Assembly (NCBI GenBank): GCA_963807925.1
Contig: CAWEDP010000002.1
Coordinates: 992,001-1,056,000, forward strand
Direction: 5' to 3'
Source of the DNA: CAWEDP01 sp963807925
GTDB taxonomy: Bacteria; Acidobacteriota; Vicinamibacteria; Vicinamibacterales; CAVVIG01
Length of the DNA stretch: 64,000 nucleotides
Below the pieces are notes generated by a model that worked only from the letters and a program-made list of their open reading frames with translations, was not told the DNA's origin and did no database searches. The position numbers and the translations under genes were made by a program. Positions 17,901-25,817 of this stretch are shown piece by piece; position 1 is the stretch's first letter; each line of letters begins with the position of its first letter.

Positions 17901-18872
17901 TCAGCGGTAGCGGCGGAGGTACGGCGCCAGCAGCCCCCGCCGGAAGCTTCGGCGAAGGGCCAGGGCTCCGACCCGCCGAGTCCGTTGGACGGCTCGCCGC
18001 TCTTTGAGGACCGGCCGCAGCCCCCGAAGCGCATCTATCTTGGCGGCGAGCGCGGCCCTGCCTTGTCCGCGGCCCGGATAGAAGCACAGGGCCGCGACGT
18101 TGAGCGCGATGTGCTGCGGCAGGTAGAGCCAGACGAGCGGCGCCGGCATGTTCTTGGCGAACGTCCACACGGCGTTGCGCTCGCCGTGGTAGACGACGAA
18201 GTCGCTGCGATAGCCGCTGGCCGCCGAGCCCACGTGGTGGACGATGGCGGCGTGCACGTACAGACAGCGATATCCGCGCAGGCGGAGGCGGAAGGCGAGG
18301 TCGACGTCTTCGAAATAACAGAAGAACCGTTCGTCGAAGCCGCCCACGAGATGGAACGCGTCGCTTCGATACAGTGCCGCGGCCGCGCACGGCGCGAACA
18401 CCTCGGCGTCGGCGGCCGGCCAGTCGGCGGTGCGCCGGCCGTGCCCGTTGCGCCAGGCCCGGCCCGACACGTGGTAGCTGTCGCCCGCCCCGTCGAGATA
18501 GTGCGGGGCGGATGCCATGAGCATCTGGCTCGCAAAGGCCGCCGCGTCGGGCGCCGCGTCGGCCGCCTGAACGAGCGCTTCGAGCCATCCCGGATCCGCG
18601 ATCGCATCGGGGTTGAGCAGCGCGAGCGCATCGAAACCGCGCGCCGCCTGCGCGGCCAGGTTGTTTCCCCGTGCGAACCCGACGTTCGATGGCAGGCTGA
18701 TCAGCTGCGCGGCGGGCAGCCACTTCGCCGCCCGCCGCACCGAATCGTCGGTGCTCGCGTTGTCGAGGACGATGACGTGGTCGGGCCGCCGCCGCTGCGT
18801 GTCGATCGACTCGAGGCAGGTCGTCAACAGCTGGCCCGAGTTCCAGTTGACGACGAGAACGGCCACCCTCAT
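17901..18872 (-). CDS. GT2 glycosyltransferase, rhamnosyltransferase-like
   Basis: The 323-residue protein is a family 2 GT-A enzyme of the WbbL kind. It has VAVLVVNWNSGQLL at the N-terminus, VLDNASTDDS, NVGFARGNN, LLNPDAIADPGWLE (metal-binding region) and FFCYFEDVDLAFRLRLRG. A basic tail follows. The ATG at 18872 is chosen because the first strand begins there; 29 extra upstream codons are in frame but not family-like. It is convergent with the methyltransferase gene. The sugar and acceptor are unknown. Confidence 0.85.
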   Translation of the reverse strand: MRVAVLVVNWNSGQLLTTCLESIDTQRRRPDHVIVLDNASTDDSVRRAAKWLPAAQLISLPSNVGFARGNNLAAQAARGFDALALLNPDAIADPGWLEALVQAADAAPDAAAFASQMLMASAPHYLDGAGDSYHVSGRAWRNGHGRRTADWPAADAEVFAPCAAAALYRSDAFHLVGGFDERFFCYFEDVDLAFRLRLRGYRCLYVHAAIVHHVGSAASGYRSDFVVYHGERNAVWTFAKNMPAPLVWLYLPQHIALNVAALCFYPGRGQGRAALAAKIDALRGLRPVLKERRAVQRTRRVGALALRRSFRRGLLAPYLRRYR

Positions 18873-18999
18873 CTGGCGGACGTCGGATCCAATGTCACCG
18901 TGACGATTAGACCACGTCTCCCGCCCGCGGCGCTCGTGCGCGGCGCGCCGGACCGGCAATCCGGATTTCCGGATTTGGAGGTCAAAGCGCCTCCTGATT

Positions 19000-19027
19000 T
19001 TGCCCGGTCACCTCGGCGGGTTACAAT
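19000..19027 (+). promoter_or_regulatory. Sigma-70-like promoter for the GT2 gene at 19036
   Basis: TTGCCC (19000-19005) and TACAAT (19022-19027) are separated by 16 bases. Transcription would start near 19034, next to the GTG at 19036, so the message may be leaderless. The site sits 127 bases from the divergent GT2 start at 18872. Confidence 0.5.
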
Positions 19028-19035
19028 GCGGCGGC

Positions 19036-19962
19036 GTGCCGGTCGCGGTCCTGATCGTCAATTTTCGTGCGCACGACAGCCTCAAGCGGTGTCTCGGTGC
19101 GCTCATGCCCCATCTCGGACCGAGCGACGAAGTGATCATCGTCGACTACGAGAGCGACGAGTCCGAGCGGCGTCGCATCGAGGTGCAGTGTCCGCGGGCC
19201 GTGGTCGTGCCGATGCGGGAGAATCGCGGCTTCGCGGCCGGCGTGAATACAGCCGCCCGGCTCGCGCAATCGCCGTTTCTTCTGCTGCTGAACCCCGACA
19301 CGCAGCTCGCCGGCCCGGTGCCGTGCGTCCTCAAGTCGTGGCTCGTGGCGCACCCGGACGTGGGCGTCGCGGGACCGCGAGTGCTGAATGGAGACGGCAC
19401 CGTGCAGCCCTCGGCGCGGCGGTTTCCGAATCTCTCGACGGTGCTGGCCGGACGCTCGACGTGGCTGACGCGTGCGTTTCCGAACAACTGGCTGTCGCGG
19501 TGGAACCTGCCCGGTCGCGAGAGCGCCGACGCGGTGGACGTCGACTGGGTGTCGGGGGCGTGCCTGATGACCCGCCGCGACCTGTTCGAGCAGCTCGGAG
19601 GCCTCGACGAGTCGTTCTTCCTGTACTGGGAAGACGCCGACTACTGTCGCCGCGCCGCCGACCGCGGCGCTCGTTGCACTTACGTGCCGGCGGTCGAGGT
19701 CGTCCACACCGGCGGCGCCTGCGCGGACCACGTGCTCGCGCTGGCGATTCGTGAATTCCATCGGAGCGCGGCGCATCTGTATTGGAAGCACCGGCTCCCG
19801 CCCGGCCGGCTGTTCGCCCCGCTCGTGCGCGCCGCCCTGGCGATCCGCGGTCGCCGGCGGCTGCGGCGCGCCCTCAGCGAACGCGCGGCCCGCGCGCGCC
19901 CGACCCCGCGCGCGGTGGTCACCGAAGCCTCCATCCAGCCGGCCTCGGACTCCCGCCGATGA
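19036..19962 (+). CDS. GT2 glycosyltransferase
   Basis: This family 2 glycosyltransferase of 308 residues has VAVLIVNFRAHDSL, IIVDYESDES, NRGFAAGVN, LLLNPDTQLAGP and FFLYWEDADYCRRAADRG. It resembles rhamnosyltransferases of O-antigen clusters, like the divergent gene at 17901-18872. Only the GTG at 19036 puts the first beta strand at the N-terminus; a longer in-frame start at 19000 would fall on the -35 hexamer. No ribosome-binding site is seen, in keeping with a leaderless start. The permease gene follows after 6 bases. Confidence 0.85.
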   Translation: MPVAVLIVNFRAHDSLKRCLGALMPHLGPSDEVIIVDYESDESERRRIEVQCPRAVVVPMRENRGFAAGVNTAARLAQSPFLLLLNPDTQLAGPVPCVLKSWLVAHPDVGVAGPRVLNGDGTVQPSARRFPNLSTVLAGRSTWLTRAFPNNWLSRWNLPGRESADAVDVDWVSGACLMTRRDLFEQLGGLDESFFLYWEDADYCRRAADRGARCTYVPAVEVVHTGGACADHVLALAIREFHRSAAHLYWKHRLPPGRLFAPLVRAALAIRGRRRLRRALSERAARARPTPRAVVTEASIQPASDSRR

Positions 19963-19968
19963 TCGACC

Positions 19969-20844
19969 GTGGCTCGGGATGACGTGCTGACGGCCGCGGG
20001 CGGCGGGGTGCCCCCCGCCGACTCGCTGCACCTCATCGATCTCGACGCCGAGCGTCCGTCCCTGTGGTCGATGCTGATCGCGATCGTCGCGTATCGCGAG
20101 CTCGTCCGGAATCTGGTCCTGAAGGATCTCAAGCTCAAGTACCGCGGCTCGGTCTTCGGCTTTCTGTGGTCGCTGGCGAACCCGCTGATGCTGACCGCCG
20201 TGTACACGCTCGCGTTCAGGTACATCCTCCGCCTCGGCCAGGCCGGTTTCCCGTTCTTCGTGCTGCTCGGCGTGCTGGCGTGGACCTTCTTCGCGAACTC
20301 CGCGATCATGTCGACCGGCGCGATTGTGGAGAGCGGAAGCCTCGTGAAGGCCGTCCGATTCCCCCGGGCCATTCTGCCGATCGCCACCGTCCTGTTCAAC
20401 CTGGCGCAGTACGTGCTGTCGGTCGTCGTGCTGCTGCCGATGATGTTCCTCCTGTACCGGCTGCCGCCCGTCGGACCGATGCTGCTGTTTCCCGTCTTTC
20501 TGACCCTGCAGCTCGCGTTCACGATCGGCGTGGCGCTGGCGCTCGCGCTCGCGACCACGTGGTTCCGCGACGTGCGCCATTTCGTCGACATCGCGCTGCC
20601 GATGATCTTCTGGACCACGCCGATCGTCTATCCCCTCACGCAGGTGCCCGTCTCGGTGCGCTGGCTCGTGAAGCTCAGCCCGATGTCGCCGTTCATCGTC
20701 GCCTACCAGCGCATCTTCTACGACGGCACGTGGCCGGATCGGACCACGTGGCTCGCGGCCGGCATCTATGCCGCGGGCATGCTGGCCGCCGGCGGCTGGT
20801 GGTTCATGCGCGCGGCCGAACGGATGGACGAGCAGCTCTCATGA
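19969..20844 (+). CDS. ABC-2 type polysaccharide export permease (Wzm-like)
   Basis: The 291-residue protein is the membrane half of an ABC exporter for O-antigen or teichoic-acid-like polymers. Family signs are LVLKDLKLKYRGSVFGFLWSLANPL in the N-terminal cytoplasmic part, about six hydrophobic segments, and WFRDVRHFVDIALPMIFWTTPIVYP. GTG 19969 is the start of the frame. Its stop overlaps the ATG of the ATPase gene (ATGA at 20841), so the two are translationally coupled. Confidence 0.9.
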   Translation: MARDDVLTAAGGGVPPADSLHLIDLDAERPSLWSMLIAIVAYRELVRNLVLKDLKLKYRGSVFGFLWSLANPLMLTAVYTLAFRYILRLGQAGFPFFVLLGVLAWTFFANSAIMSTGAIVESGSLVKAVRFPRAILPIATVLFNLAQYVLSVVVLLPMMFLLYRLPPVGPMLLFPVFLTLQLAFTIGVALALALATTWFRDVRHFVDIALPMIFWTTPIVYPLTQVPVSVRWLVKLSPMSPFIVAYQRIFYDGTWPDRTTWLAAGIYAAGMLAAGGWWFMRAAERMDEQLS

Positions 20845-21629
20845 GCGTCGTGATCGACGCGCAGCAGGTCTCGAAGCGGTTCTACCTGCGTCACAACCGA
20901 TCCACCGACCTCAAGGTCCGCCTGCTCGCGGTCTTCGACCACCGGTACCGCGAGACCATCGAGGAGTTCTGGGCGCTGCGTGACGTGTCGCTGACCATCC
21001 GCCACGGCGAAGCGGTCGGCCTCGTGGGCCGCAACGGATCCGGCAAGAGCACGCTCCTCAAGATCGTGGCCGGGCTCTACCGGCCGACCAGTGGACGACT
21101 CCTCGTCGCCGGACACCTTCGCGTCGGCGCGCTCATCGAGTTGGGCGTCGGGTTCCATCCCGAGCTGACCGGTCGGGAGAATGTGTTCCTGAACGCGTCG
21201 GTGTACGGGTTCACGAGGGCGCAGATCGAGGCGCGCTATTCGAGCATCGTGGCGTACTCCGGGCTCGAGCCGTTCATGGACACGCCGCTCAAGGCGTACT
21301 CCTCCGGCATGCACATGCGGCTCGGGTTCGCCGTCGCCGCCCACCTCGATCCCGACATCCTGCTGCTCGACGAAATCTTCGCGGTCGGCGACGCGGAGTT
21401 CCAGCGGCAGTGTGCGGCGACGATCGACGACTTCCGCGCCCGGGGGAAGACCATCATGTTCGTCTCGCACGCGCCGGGCGCTGTTCGGGCGCTGTGCGAC
21501 CGCGTCTGCGTGCTGGACGAAGGACACCTGGTGTTCGACGGGCGCGTGGACGACGGCCTCGCGTATTACGAACAGCTCACCGCGTCGGGGACCGGGTCGC
21601 CCGCCGTGCGACACCACCGGTCCTCATGA
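20841..21629 (+). CDS. ABC transporter ATP-binding protein (Wzt-like)
   Basis: The ATPase of the polysaccharide exporter has 262 residues. It has Walker A GRNGSGKST, the signature YSSGMHMRLGFAVA, Walker B ILLLDEIFAVGD and the switch His in MFVSHA. The N-terminal region with WALRDVSLTIRHGEA is typical of the Wzt/TagH group. It stops soon after the nucleotide-binding domain and has no C-terminal carbohydrate-binding domain, so export probably does not depend on a terminal sugar modification. It ends in a TCATGA palindrome shared with the stop of the convergent gene. Confidence 0.92.
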   Translation: MSVVIDAQQVSKRFYLRHNRSTDLKVRLLAVFDHRYRETIEEFWALRDVSLTIRHGEAVGLVGRNGSGKSTLLKIVAGLYRPTSGRLLVAGHLRVGALIELGVGFHPELTGRENVFLNASVYGFTRAQIEARYSSIVAYSGLEPFMDTPLKAYSSGMHMRLGFAVAAHLDPDILLLDEIFAVGDAEFQRQCAATIDDFRARGKTIMFVSHAPGAVRALCDRVCVLDEGHLVFDGRVDDGLAYYEQLTASGTGSPAVRHHRSS

Positions 21630-22754
21630 GGGCAGCACCGACTGCCAGAGTCCAGATTCCTCGAATCGGCGCTCCCAGCTGTGGTCCCGCCTGAAACGCT
21701 CGATCGCGCCGTCGTCGAAGCGCGCCCGCAGGGCCGTGCGCGCCTCCTCGAAGTCTCCGCCCCGATCCATGAAGAAGGCGCCGTCATCGATGCCGCGACG
21801 GGTCATCTCGCCGAAGCGCGTTGTGAGCACCGGCAGGCCCATCCCGCGGGCGCCATAGTACTTGACCGGGTCCACGGCCTCGGTGAGCGGCGTCCGCCTG
21901 AACGGGATGATGCCGACTGAGAACTGCCGGAACTGCTCGATCGCCTCAGGCAGGAGGCACGCCGGGAAGAGCGTGATGTTCGACGGCCGCATGCGGGGCG
22001 GCGGCGCCACCACCGGCCCGACAATCCGCACTTCGGCGTCGGGAACGGCGCGCGCGAGGTTCACGGTGATTCGCCAGTCGAACCACTCGCTGACGCAGCC
22101 GACGAAGCCGAGGACCGGCCGCCCGTCCCTCGCGATCGGCAGCGGCGGCAGCGCCGCCATGTCGAACGCGTTGCGCACCAGCAGACGGCAGGCGCGGACC
22201 GCCAGAAACTTTTCCCACAGCGCCGTGGACGAGGTGACGACCACGTCGACGTGCGCCGCGATCTCGCGCTCGTGAGCCGCGACCGTCCTTCTCGAGGAGC
22301 CGCGGTAGAATTCCGGGAAGTTGTCCATGGCGTCGAAGAAGCTCCGCGCCGGCCGCAACCTGTGGAGGGCGGCGAGGGCCAGGCTGCTCGGCCGGCCGAT
22401 GCCGATGACGAGCGCGTTTGGGGGACACGACGACACGCAGCCGACGAGCGTCCGCCAGAGCAGCCGGTGATTCAACCATCGGCCGGCGGCCAGCGGCTCC
22501 AGCGGCAGCGCGCGCAGCGTCAGCACGCTGAGCCCGGGCGGCCGCTCGCGCCGCAGGCCGGTGCGATCCACGAGCCGCCTCACGTCGCGGAGGGCCGGCC
22601 ATCGCGTCGGGTACGGATCGACCCATACCACCCGCCCGTGCGTCTGGTTCAGGAAGTGTTCCGCGAAATAGTGCGGCCGCTGCGGATAGCTGTCCCACGC
22701 GACCGGCGCGAAGTAGAGGAGCGTCGTCGGCGAGGGGCCCGGGCTCGACGTCAT
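21624..22754 (-). CDS. Glycosyltransferase, GT-B fold, family 4-like
   Basis: The 376-residue protein has a GT-B layout. The N-terminal part begins TTLLYFAPVAWDSYPQRPHYFAEHFL, as in glycosyltransferases of exopolysaccharide clusters. The C-terminal part has VLGFVGCVSEWFDWRITVNLA and VGIIPFRRTPLTEAVDPVKYYG, which holds the family's nucleotide-sugar-binding Glu-containing helix. Its stop adjoins that of the Wzt-like gene. It starts 94 bases from divergent wecB. Donor and acceptor are unknown. Confidence 0.8.
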   Translation of the reverse strand: MTSSPGPSPTTLLYFAPVAWDSYPQRPHYFAEHFLNQTHGRVVWVDPYPTRWPALRDVRRLVDRTGLRRERPPGLSVLTLRALPLEPLAAGRWLNHRLLWRTLVGCVSSCPPNALVIGIGRPSSLALAALHRLRPARSFFDAMDNFPEFYRGSSRRTVAAHEREIAAHVDVVVTSSTALWEKFLAVRACRLLVRNAFDMAALPPLPIARDGRPVLGFVGCVSEWFDWRITVNLARAVPDAEVRIVGPVVAPPPRMRPSNITLFPACLLPEAIEQFRQFSVGIIPFRRTPLTEAVDPVKYYGARGMGLPVLTTRFGEMTRRGIDDGAFFMDRGGDFEEARTALRARFDDGAIERFRRDHSWERRFEESGLWQSVLPS

Positions 22755-22827
22755 CAGGCAGGCGAGGATTCCATCGAAGTCGCCTCACAGCATAGCGCAC
22801 GGTCCGACGCGCGGCGAAAGAGGCGCC

Positions 22828-22833
22828 TATGAT
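22828..22833 (+). promoter_or_regulatory. Possible -10 element for wecB
   Basis: TATGAT lies 15 bases before the ATG of wecB, in the divergent intergenic space with the GT-B gene. No clear -35 hexamer is visible. The expected leader would be under 10 bases. Confidence 0.3.
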
Positions 22834-22848
22834 GGGGAACGTACCGCG

Positions 22849-23994
22849 ATGACACCACGCGCGCCGGTCAAGGTGATGATCGTTGTCGGCACCCGGCCCG
22901 AGGCGATCAAGATGGCGCCCGTCGCCGGCGAGCTGGCGCGCCATCAGGAGGACATGGCGTCGTTCGTCTGTGCGACGGGACAGCATCGGGAGCTCCTCGA
23001 TCGAGCGCTCGACGTTCTTGGTCTGCGCGTCGATCGGGATCTCAACGTGATGAGACCCGACCAGACGCTCGCGGCGCTGACGGGGCGCCTGTTCGACCAC
23101 CTCGACCCGGTTATCCGCGAGCAGCGTCCGGACTGGCTGCTGGTCCAGGGCGACACGACCAGCGCGATGGTCGGAGCCCTGTCCGCCTTCTACCGCCACG
23201 TGCGCGTCGGCCACGTGGAAGCGGGCCTTCGGACCCACGACGTCCATCAGCCCTTTCCCGAAGAGATGAACCGTCGGATCGCGGACCAGTGCGCGGATCT
23301 GTGCTTCGCGCCGACCGAGCGGGCGCGCGTCAATCTCTTGGGAGAGGGTGTGCCGGCAGAACGCGTGCACGTGACCGGCAACACGATCGTGGACGCCGTC
23401 CTGGGGATGGCCCGTCGTTCGTGCGATCTGGCCGGCGGTCCGCTGGCCTCCGTTCCGCGCGCCGGGCGCTGGGTCCTGGTGACGACCCACCGCCGCGAAA
23501 GCTTCGGCGCGCCCCTCGAACGCATCTGCGTGGCGGTGCAGCGGATCGCCGAGGCCTTTCCCGACATTCACGTCATCGTGCCGGTCCACCCGAATCCGCG
23601 CGTCGCCGAAACGGTGACGCGGATGCTGACCGCGCAGAACTGTTGGGTGCTTCCACCGCTCGATTACGTCGAGGTCGTTCATGCGCTGCGCCAGGCGTCG
23701 CTCGTATTGACCGATTCGGGCGGCATCCAGGAAGAGGCGCCCACCTTTGGCGTCCCCGTGCTCGTCCTGAGGAGCGCGACCGAGCGTCCCGAGGGCATCG
23801 CTACGGGAGTCGCCCGTGTGGTCGGCACCGATCCGGATGTCATCGTGGAAGAGGCGTCCAGAATTCTGACGACCGCCGGGGCCCGCCTCCCCGTGGGCAA
23901 TCCGTACGGCGACGGCTTCGCCGCCCGCCGGATCGTCGCGCTCCTGCGCCAGGCAGCCGGACTGCCTCGCACGAGCGAGCCGGATCCTGCCTGA
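22849..23994 (+). CDS. wecB: UDP-N-acetylglucosamine 2-epimerase (non-hydrolysing)
   Basis: The enzyme converts UDP-GlcNAc to UDP-ManNAc for surface glycans. The 381 residues show the family order: VGTRPEAIKMAPV at the N-terminus, TGQHRELLD, VQGDTTSAM, HVEAGLRTH, FPEEMNRRI, VTTHRRESFG, PVHPNPRV, LTDSGGIQEEAP and LRSATERPEG. Active-site Asp, Glu and His residues in these motifs are present. No ManNAc dehydrogenase (wecC) lies in the window, so the next step is encoded elsewhere. Confidence 0.95.
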   Translation: MTPRAPVKVMIVVGTRPEAIKMAPVAGELARHQEDMASFVCATGQHRELLDRALDVLGLRVDRDLNVMRPDQTLAALTGRLFDHLDPVIREQRPDWLLVQGDTTSAMVGALSAFYRHVRVGHVEAGLRTHDVHQPFPEEMNRRIADQCADLCFAPTERARVNLLGEGVPAERVHVTGNTIVDAVLGMARRSCDLAGGPLASVPRAGRWVLVTTHRRESFGAPLERICVAVQRIAEAFPDIHVIVPVHPNPRVAETVTRMLTAQNCWVLPPLDYVEVVHALRQASLVLTDSGGIQEEAPTFGVPVLVLRSATERPEGIATGVARVVGTDPDVIVEEASRILTTAGARLPVGNPYGDGFAARRIVALLRQAAGLPRTSEPDPA

Positions 23995-24319
23995 GTCGAC
24001 CGGTTCGGTAGTGTTCGGCTTCGGCCGGACCCGCCCGTCGATGCGAACATCAGCCGCGCGCCCCTGAAACCGCCGGCGTCAATGGGCGCGGGGCTTCCCC
24101 CGTGCCTCAACGGCCTCCGCTGCCACTCCGTCGCTATCCTATTTTGAGCCAGCACTTTGCAGTGACGCGCGTGAGCGGGAGTCTCGGCGCGAGCCTTGCC
24201 ACCCTTCGGCTGACCCCGCTTCGATGTCGATGCGTGGGGCCCGACCTCCCTTTCGGGCACGACTCATGGCACGGGCGGGGTCCCCATCGCGCGCTGGAGC
24301 GCGCGGAAGGAGGATTCGA
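23995..24319 (+). other. 325-base intergenic stretch
   Basis: I see no gene or known RNA in it. Just before the ribosome-binding site AAGGAGG (24307-24313) of the next gene, a hairpin with a 7-bp stem (24288-24294 with 24299-24305) and loop TGGA is present. No riboswitch consensus was recognised. Confidence 0.45.
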
Positions 24320-24664
24320 ATGGTTCGCACGTTTCTCGCAGCGGTCGTCGTCGTCGGTCTGGTGACTCTCGCGTCAGACGCAGGCGCTCAAGCGAAGGCT
24401 GCGGCGCCGGCGTCAGCGAAAGCAGGGGCCGCGACCGGCACCGTCAACATCAATACGGCGTCGGCCGCCGACCTGCAGCGCCTTCCCGGGATTGGCGCGA
24501 AGACGGCCACCCGTGTGATCGCGTACCGGCAGCAGAACGGCCCGTTCAAGAAGGTGGAGGAGCTGATGAACGTCCGCGGCATCGGGGAGAAGAACTTCCT
24601 GAAACTGAAGGCGCAGATCAGCGTAGGGACGCAGAAGCCCGATGCGCCCGCCGCGCCGCGGTAA
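24320..24664 (+). CDS. Secreted helix-hairpin-helix protein, ComEA-like
   Basis: The 114-residue protein has a signal peptide (about residues 1-24, ending DAGAQA), a short Ala/Lys linker, and a C-terminal ComEA-type double helix-hairpin-helix (VNINTASAADLQRLPGIGAKTATRVIAYR, then VEELMNVRGIGEKNFLKLK). The fold binds DNA without sequence preference. In competent bacteria ComEA takes up DNA in the periplasm. A type IV pilin-like gene lies next to it, which fits a DNA-uptake role (inference). ATG 24320 follows a strong AAGGAGG. Confidence 0.88.
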   Translation: MVRTFLAAVVVVGLVTLASDAGAQAKAAAPASAKAGAATGTVNINTASAADLQRLPGIGAKTATRVIAYRQQNGPFKKVEELMNVRGIGEKNFLKLKAQISVGTQKPDAPAAPR

Positions 24665-24680
24665 CCTGCACACGGCCATC

Positions 24681-24730
24681 ATGCAGGATGCCCGGTGCCG
24701 CGGGCTATCGATGCGCCGGGCATTCTGCAT
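24681..24730 (+). promoter_or_regulatory. Long hairpin over the pilin start codon
   Basis: ATGCAGGATGCCCGG (24681-24695) pairs with CCGGGCATTCTGCAT (24716-24730) in a 15-bp stem with one G-U pair and a 20-base loop that includes the probable ATG at 24711. It could block translation of the pilin gene or end transcription of the upstream gene, but no T-run follows. Confidence 0.4.
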
Positions 24731-25322
24731 CTACCGAGCCGTCGCGCAGTCGGCGTTCACTCTTCTCGAGGTGCTCTTTGCTCTCACGCTGACCGCGCTC
24801 GTCGGAGCCGTTGCGGCGCCAGAACTTGCTCTCCGGGTGGACGACGTGCGGGCGGCGGGAGCGGCGAGGTATATCGCGACCAGACTGCAGCAGTCCAGGG
24901 CGGAAGCCATCGTCCGGTCGACTGCCGTGGGCTGGCAATTCGTCGCGACCCCGGAGGGCTACCAATACGCGCCGTACGCCGATGGAAACGGCAACGGTGT
25001 CCGAAGCCAGGACATTCTGCAAAGCATCGACGCCCAAATCGGCCCGGTCGAACGGTTGCCGGACCGGTTTGCGGGCATCGACTTCGGCGCGATGCCCGCC
25101 CTTCCCGCCGTCGATTCGGGCGGGACGGCACCCGGCGCCGATCCGATTCGATTGGGCGCGAGCCACATTCTCACCTTTACGCCTCTCGGCACGTCCTCCT
25201 CGGGCTCGCTCTATCTGCGAGGACGACGAGATATTCAGTACGCCATCTGCGCGTATGGGGTGACGGGAAAAGTGCGGATTGTCAAATACAACGCCGGGAC
25301 CCGGCGGTGGGGACCGGCATGA
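24711..25322 (+). CDS. Type IV pilin-like / pseudopilin protein (GspH-like)
   Basis: The 203-residue product has a prepilin leader, with cleavage expected before FTLLEV in AQSAFTLLEVLFALTLTAL. The residue before the cut is Ala rather than the usual Gly; prepilin peptidase tolerates Ala. Glu5 of the mature protein is present. The hydrophobic N-terminal helix is followed by a GspH-like domain (RYIATRLQQSRAEAIVRSTAVGW). It is probably a minor pilin or pseudopilin. Start choice is weak: ATG 24711 gives the leader expected; ATG 24681 is possible; neither has a good ribosome-binding site. It overlaps the PilZ gene by ATGA. Confidence 0.78.
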   Translation: MRRAFCIYRAVAQSAFTLLEVLFALTLTALVGAVAAPELALRVDDVRAAGAARYIATRLQQSRAEAIVRSTAVGWQFVATPEGYQYAPYADGNGNGVRSQDILQSIDAQIGPVERLPDRFAGIDFGAMPALPAVDSGGTAPGADPIRLGASHILTFTPLGTSSSGSLYLRGRRDIQYAICAYGVTGKVRIVKYNAGTRRWGPA

Positions 25323-25645
25323 CGTGCCACTCGGTCGAGCGCCGCCGCAGCGTACGCCGGACGCGCCTGCAGGAGCACGGCATCCAGCGGGCGCGGATTC
25401 GGCCAGGCTACGAGACGTCCATCGTGGACATTTCCGCCGGCGGCGCGCTCCTCGACACCAGTCACCGGTTGCTGCCGGGCGCCAGCGCGGAGATTCTTCT
25501 CAGCCGGGAGGCGCGCGGGGAAGGGGAGAGCGTGCGCGGCCGCGTGTTGCGATGTGCGGTGGTCGGGGTTCGCTCCAACGCGATGACCTACCGGGCGGCC
25601 ATTGCATTCGGGCATTCAGTTACCGGTCTCGAACCTGGCGGGTAG
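25319..25645 (+). CDS. PilZ-domain protein
   Basis: The protein has 108 residues. The N-terminal half is Arg-rich (SVERRRSVRRTRLQ), where PilZ proteins have RxxxR, and it is followed by SIVDISAGGALLDT, which matches the [D/N]xSxxG motif. Beta strands with EILLSREARG and VRGRVLRC complete the barrel. PilZ domains bind cyclic di-GMP and often control pili or polysaccharide. ATG 25319 overlaps the TGA of the pilin gene, so the two are coupled. Confidence 0.75.
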   Translation: MTCHSVERRRSVRRTRLQEHGIQRARIRPGYETSIVDISAGGALLDTSHRLLPGASAEILLSREARGEGESVRGRVLRCAVVGVRSNAMTYRAAIAFGHSVTGLEPGG

Positions 25646-25817
25646 CGGCTTCCCGCGTCGAATCTCTCGCGGTACCGGTCGCGGCGGGCAGTCTGTTCCC
25701 GTCAGTCGGACGCGGAGGGCGCCGAACGATCTGTTTACCAGCGATTTGTGGGGATTTTCTGGATCCTTCCTCTGGCATCGAACTTGGTATGGGGGCACCC
25801 GGCGGAGGAGCTCTGAG

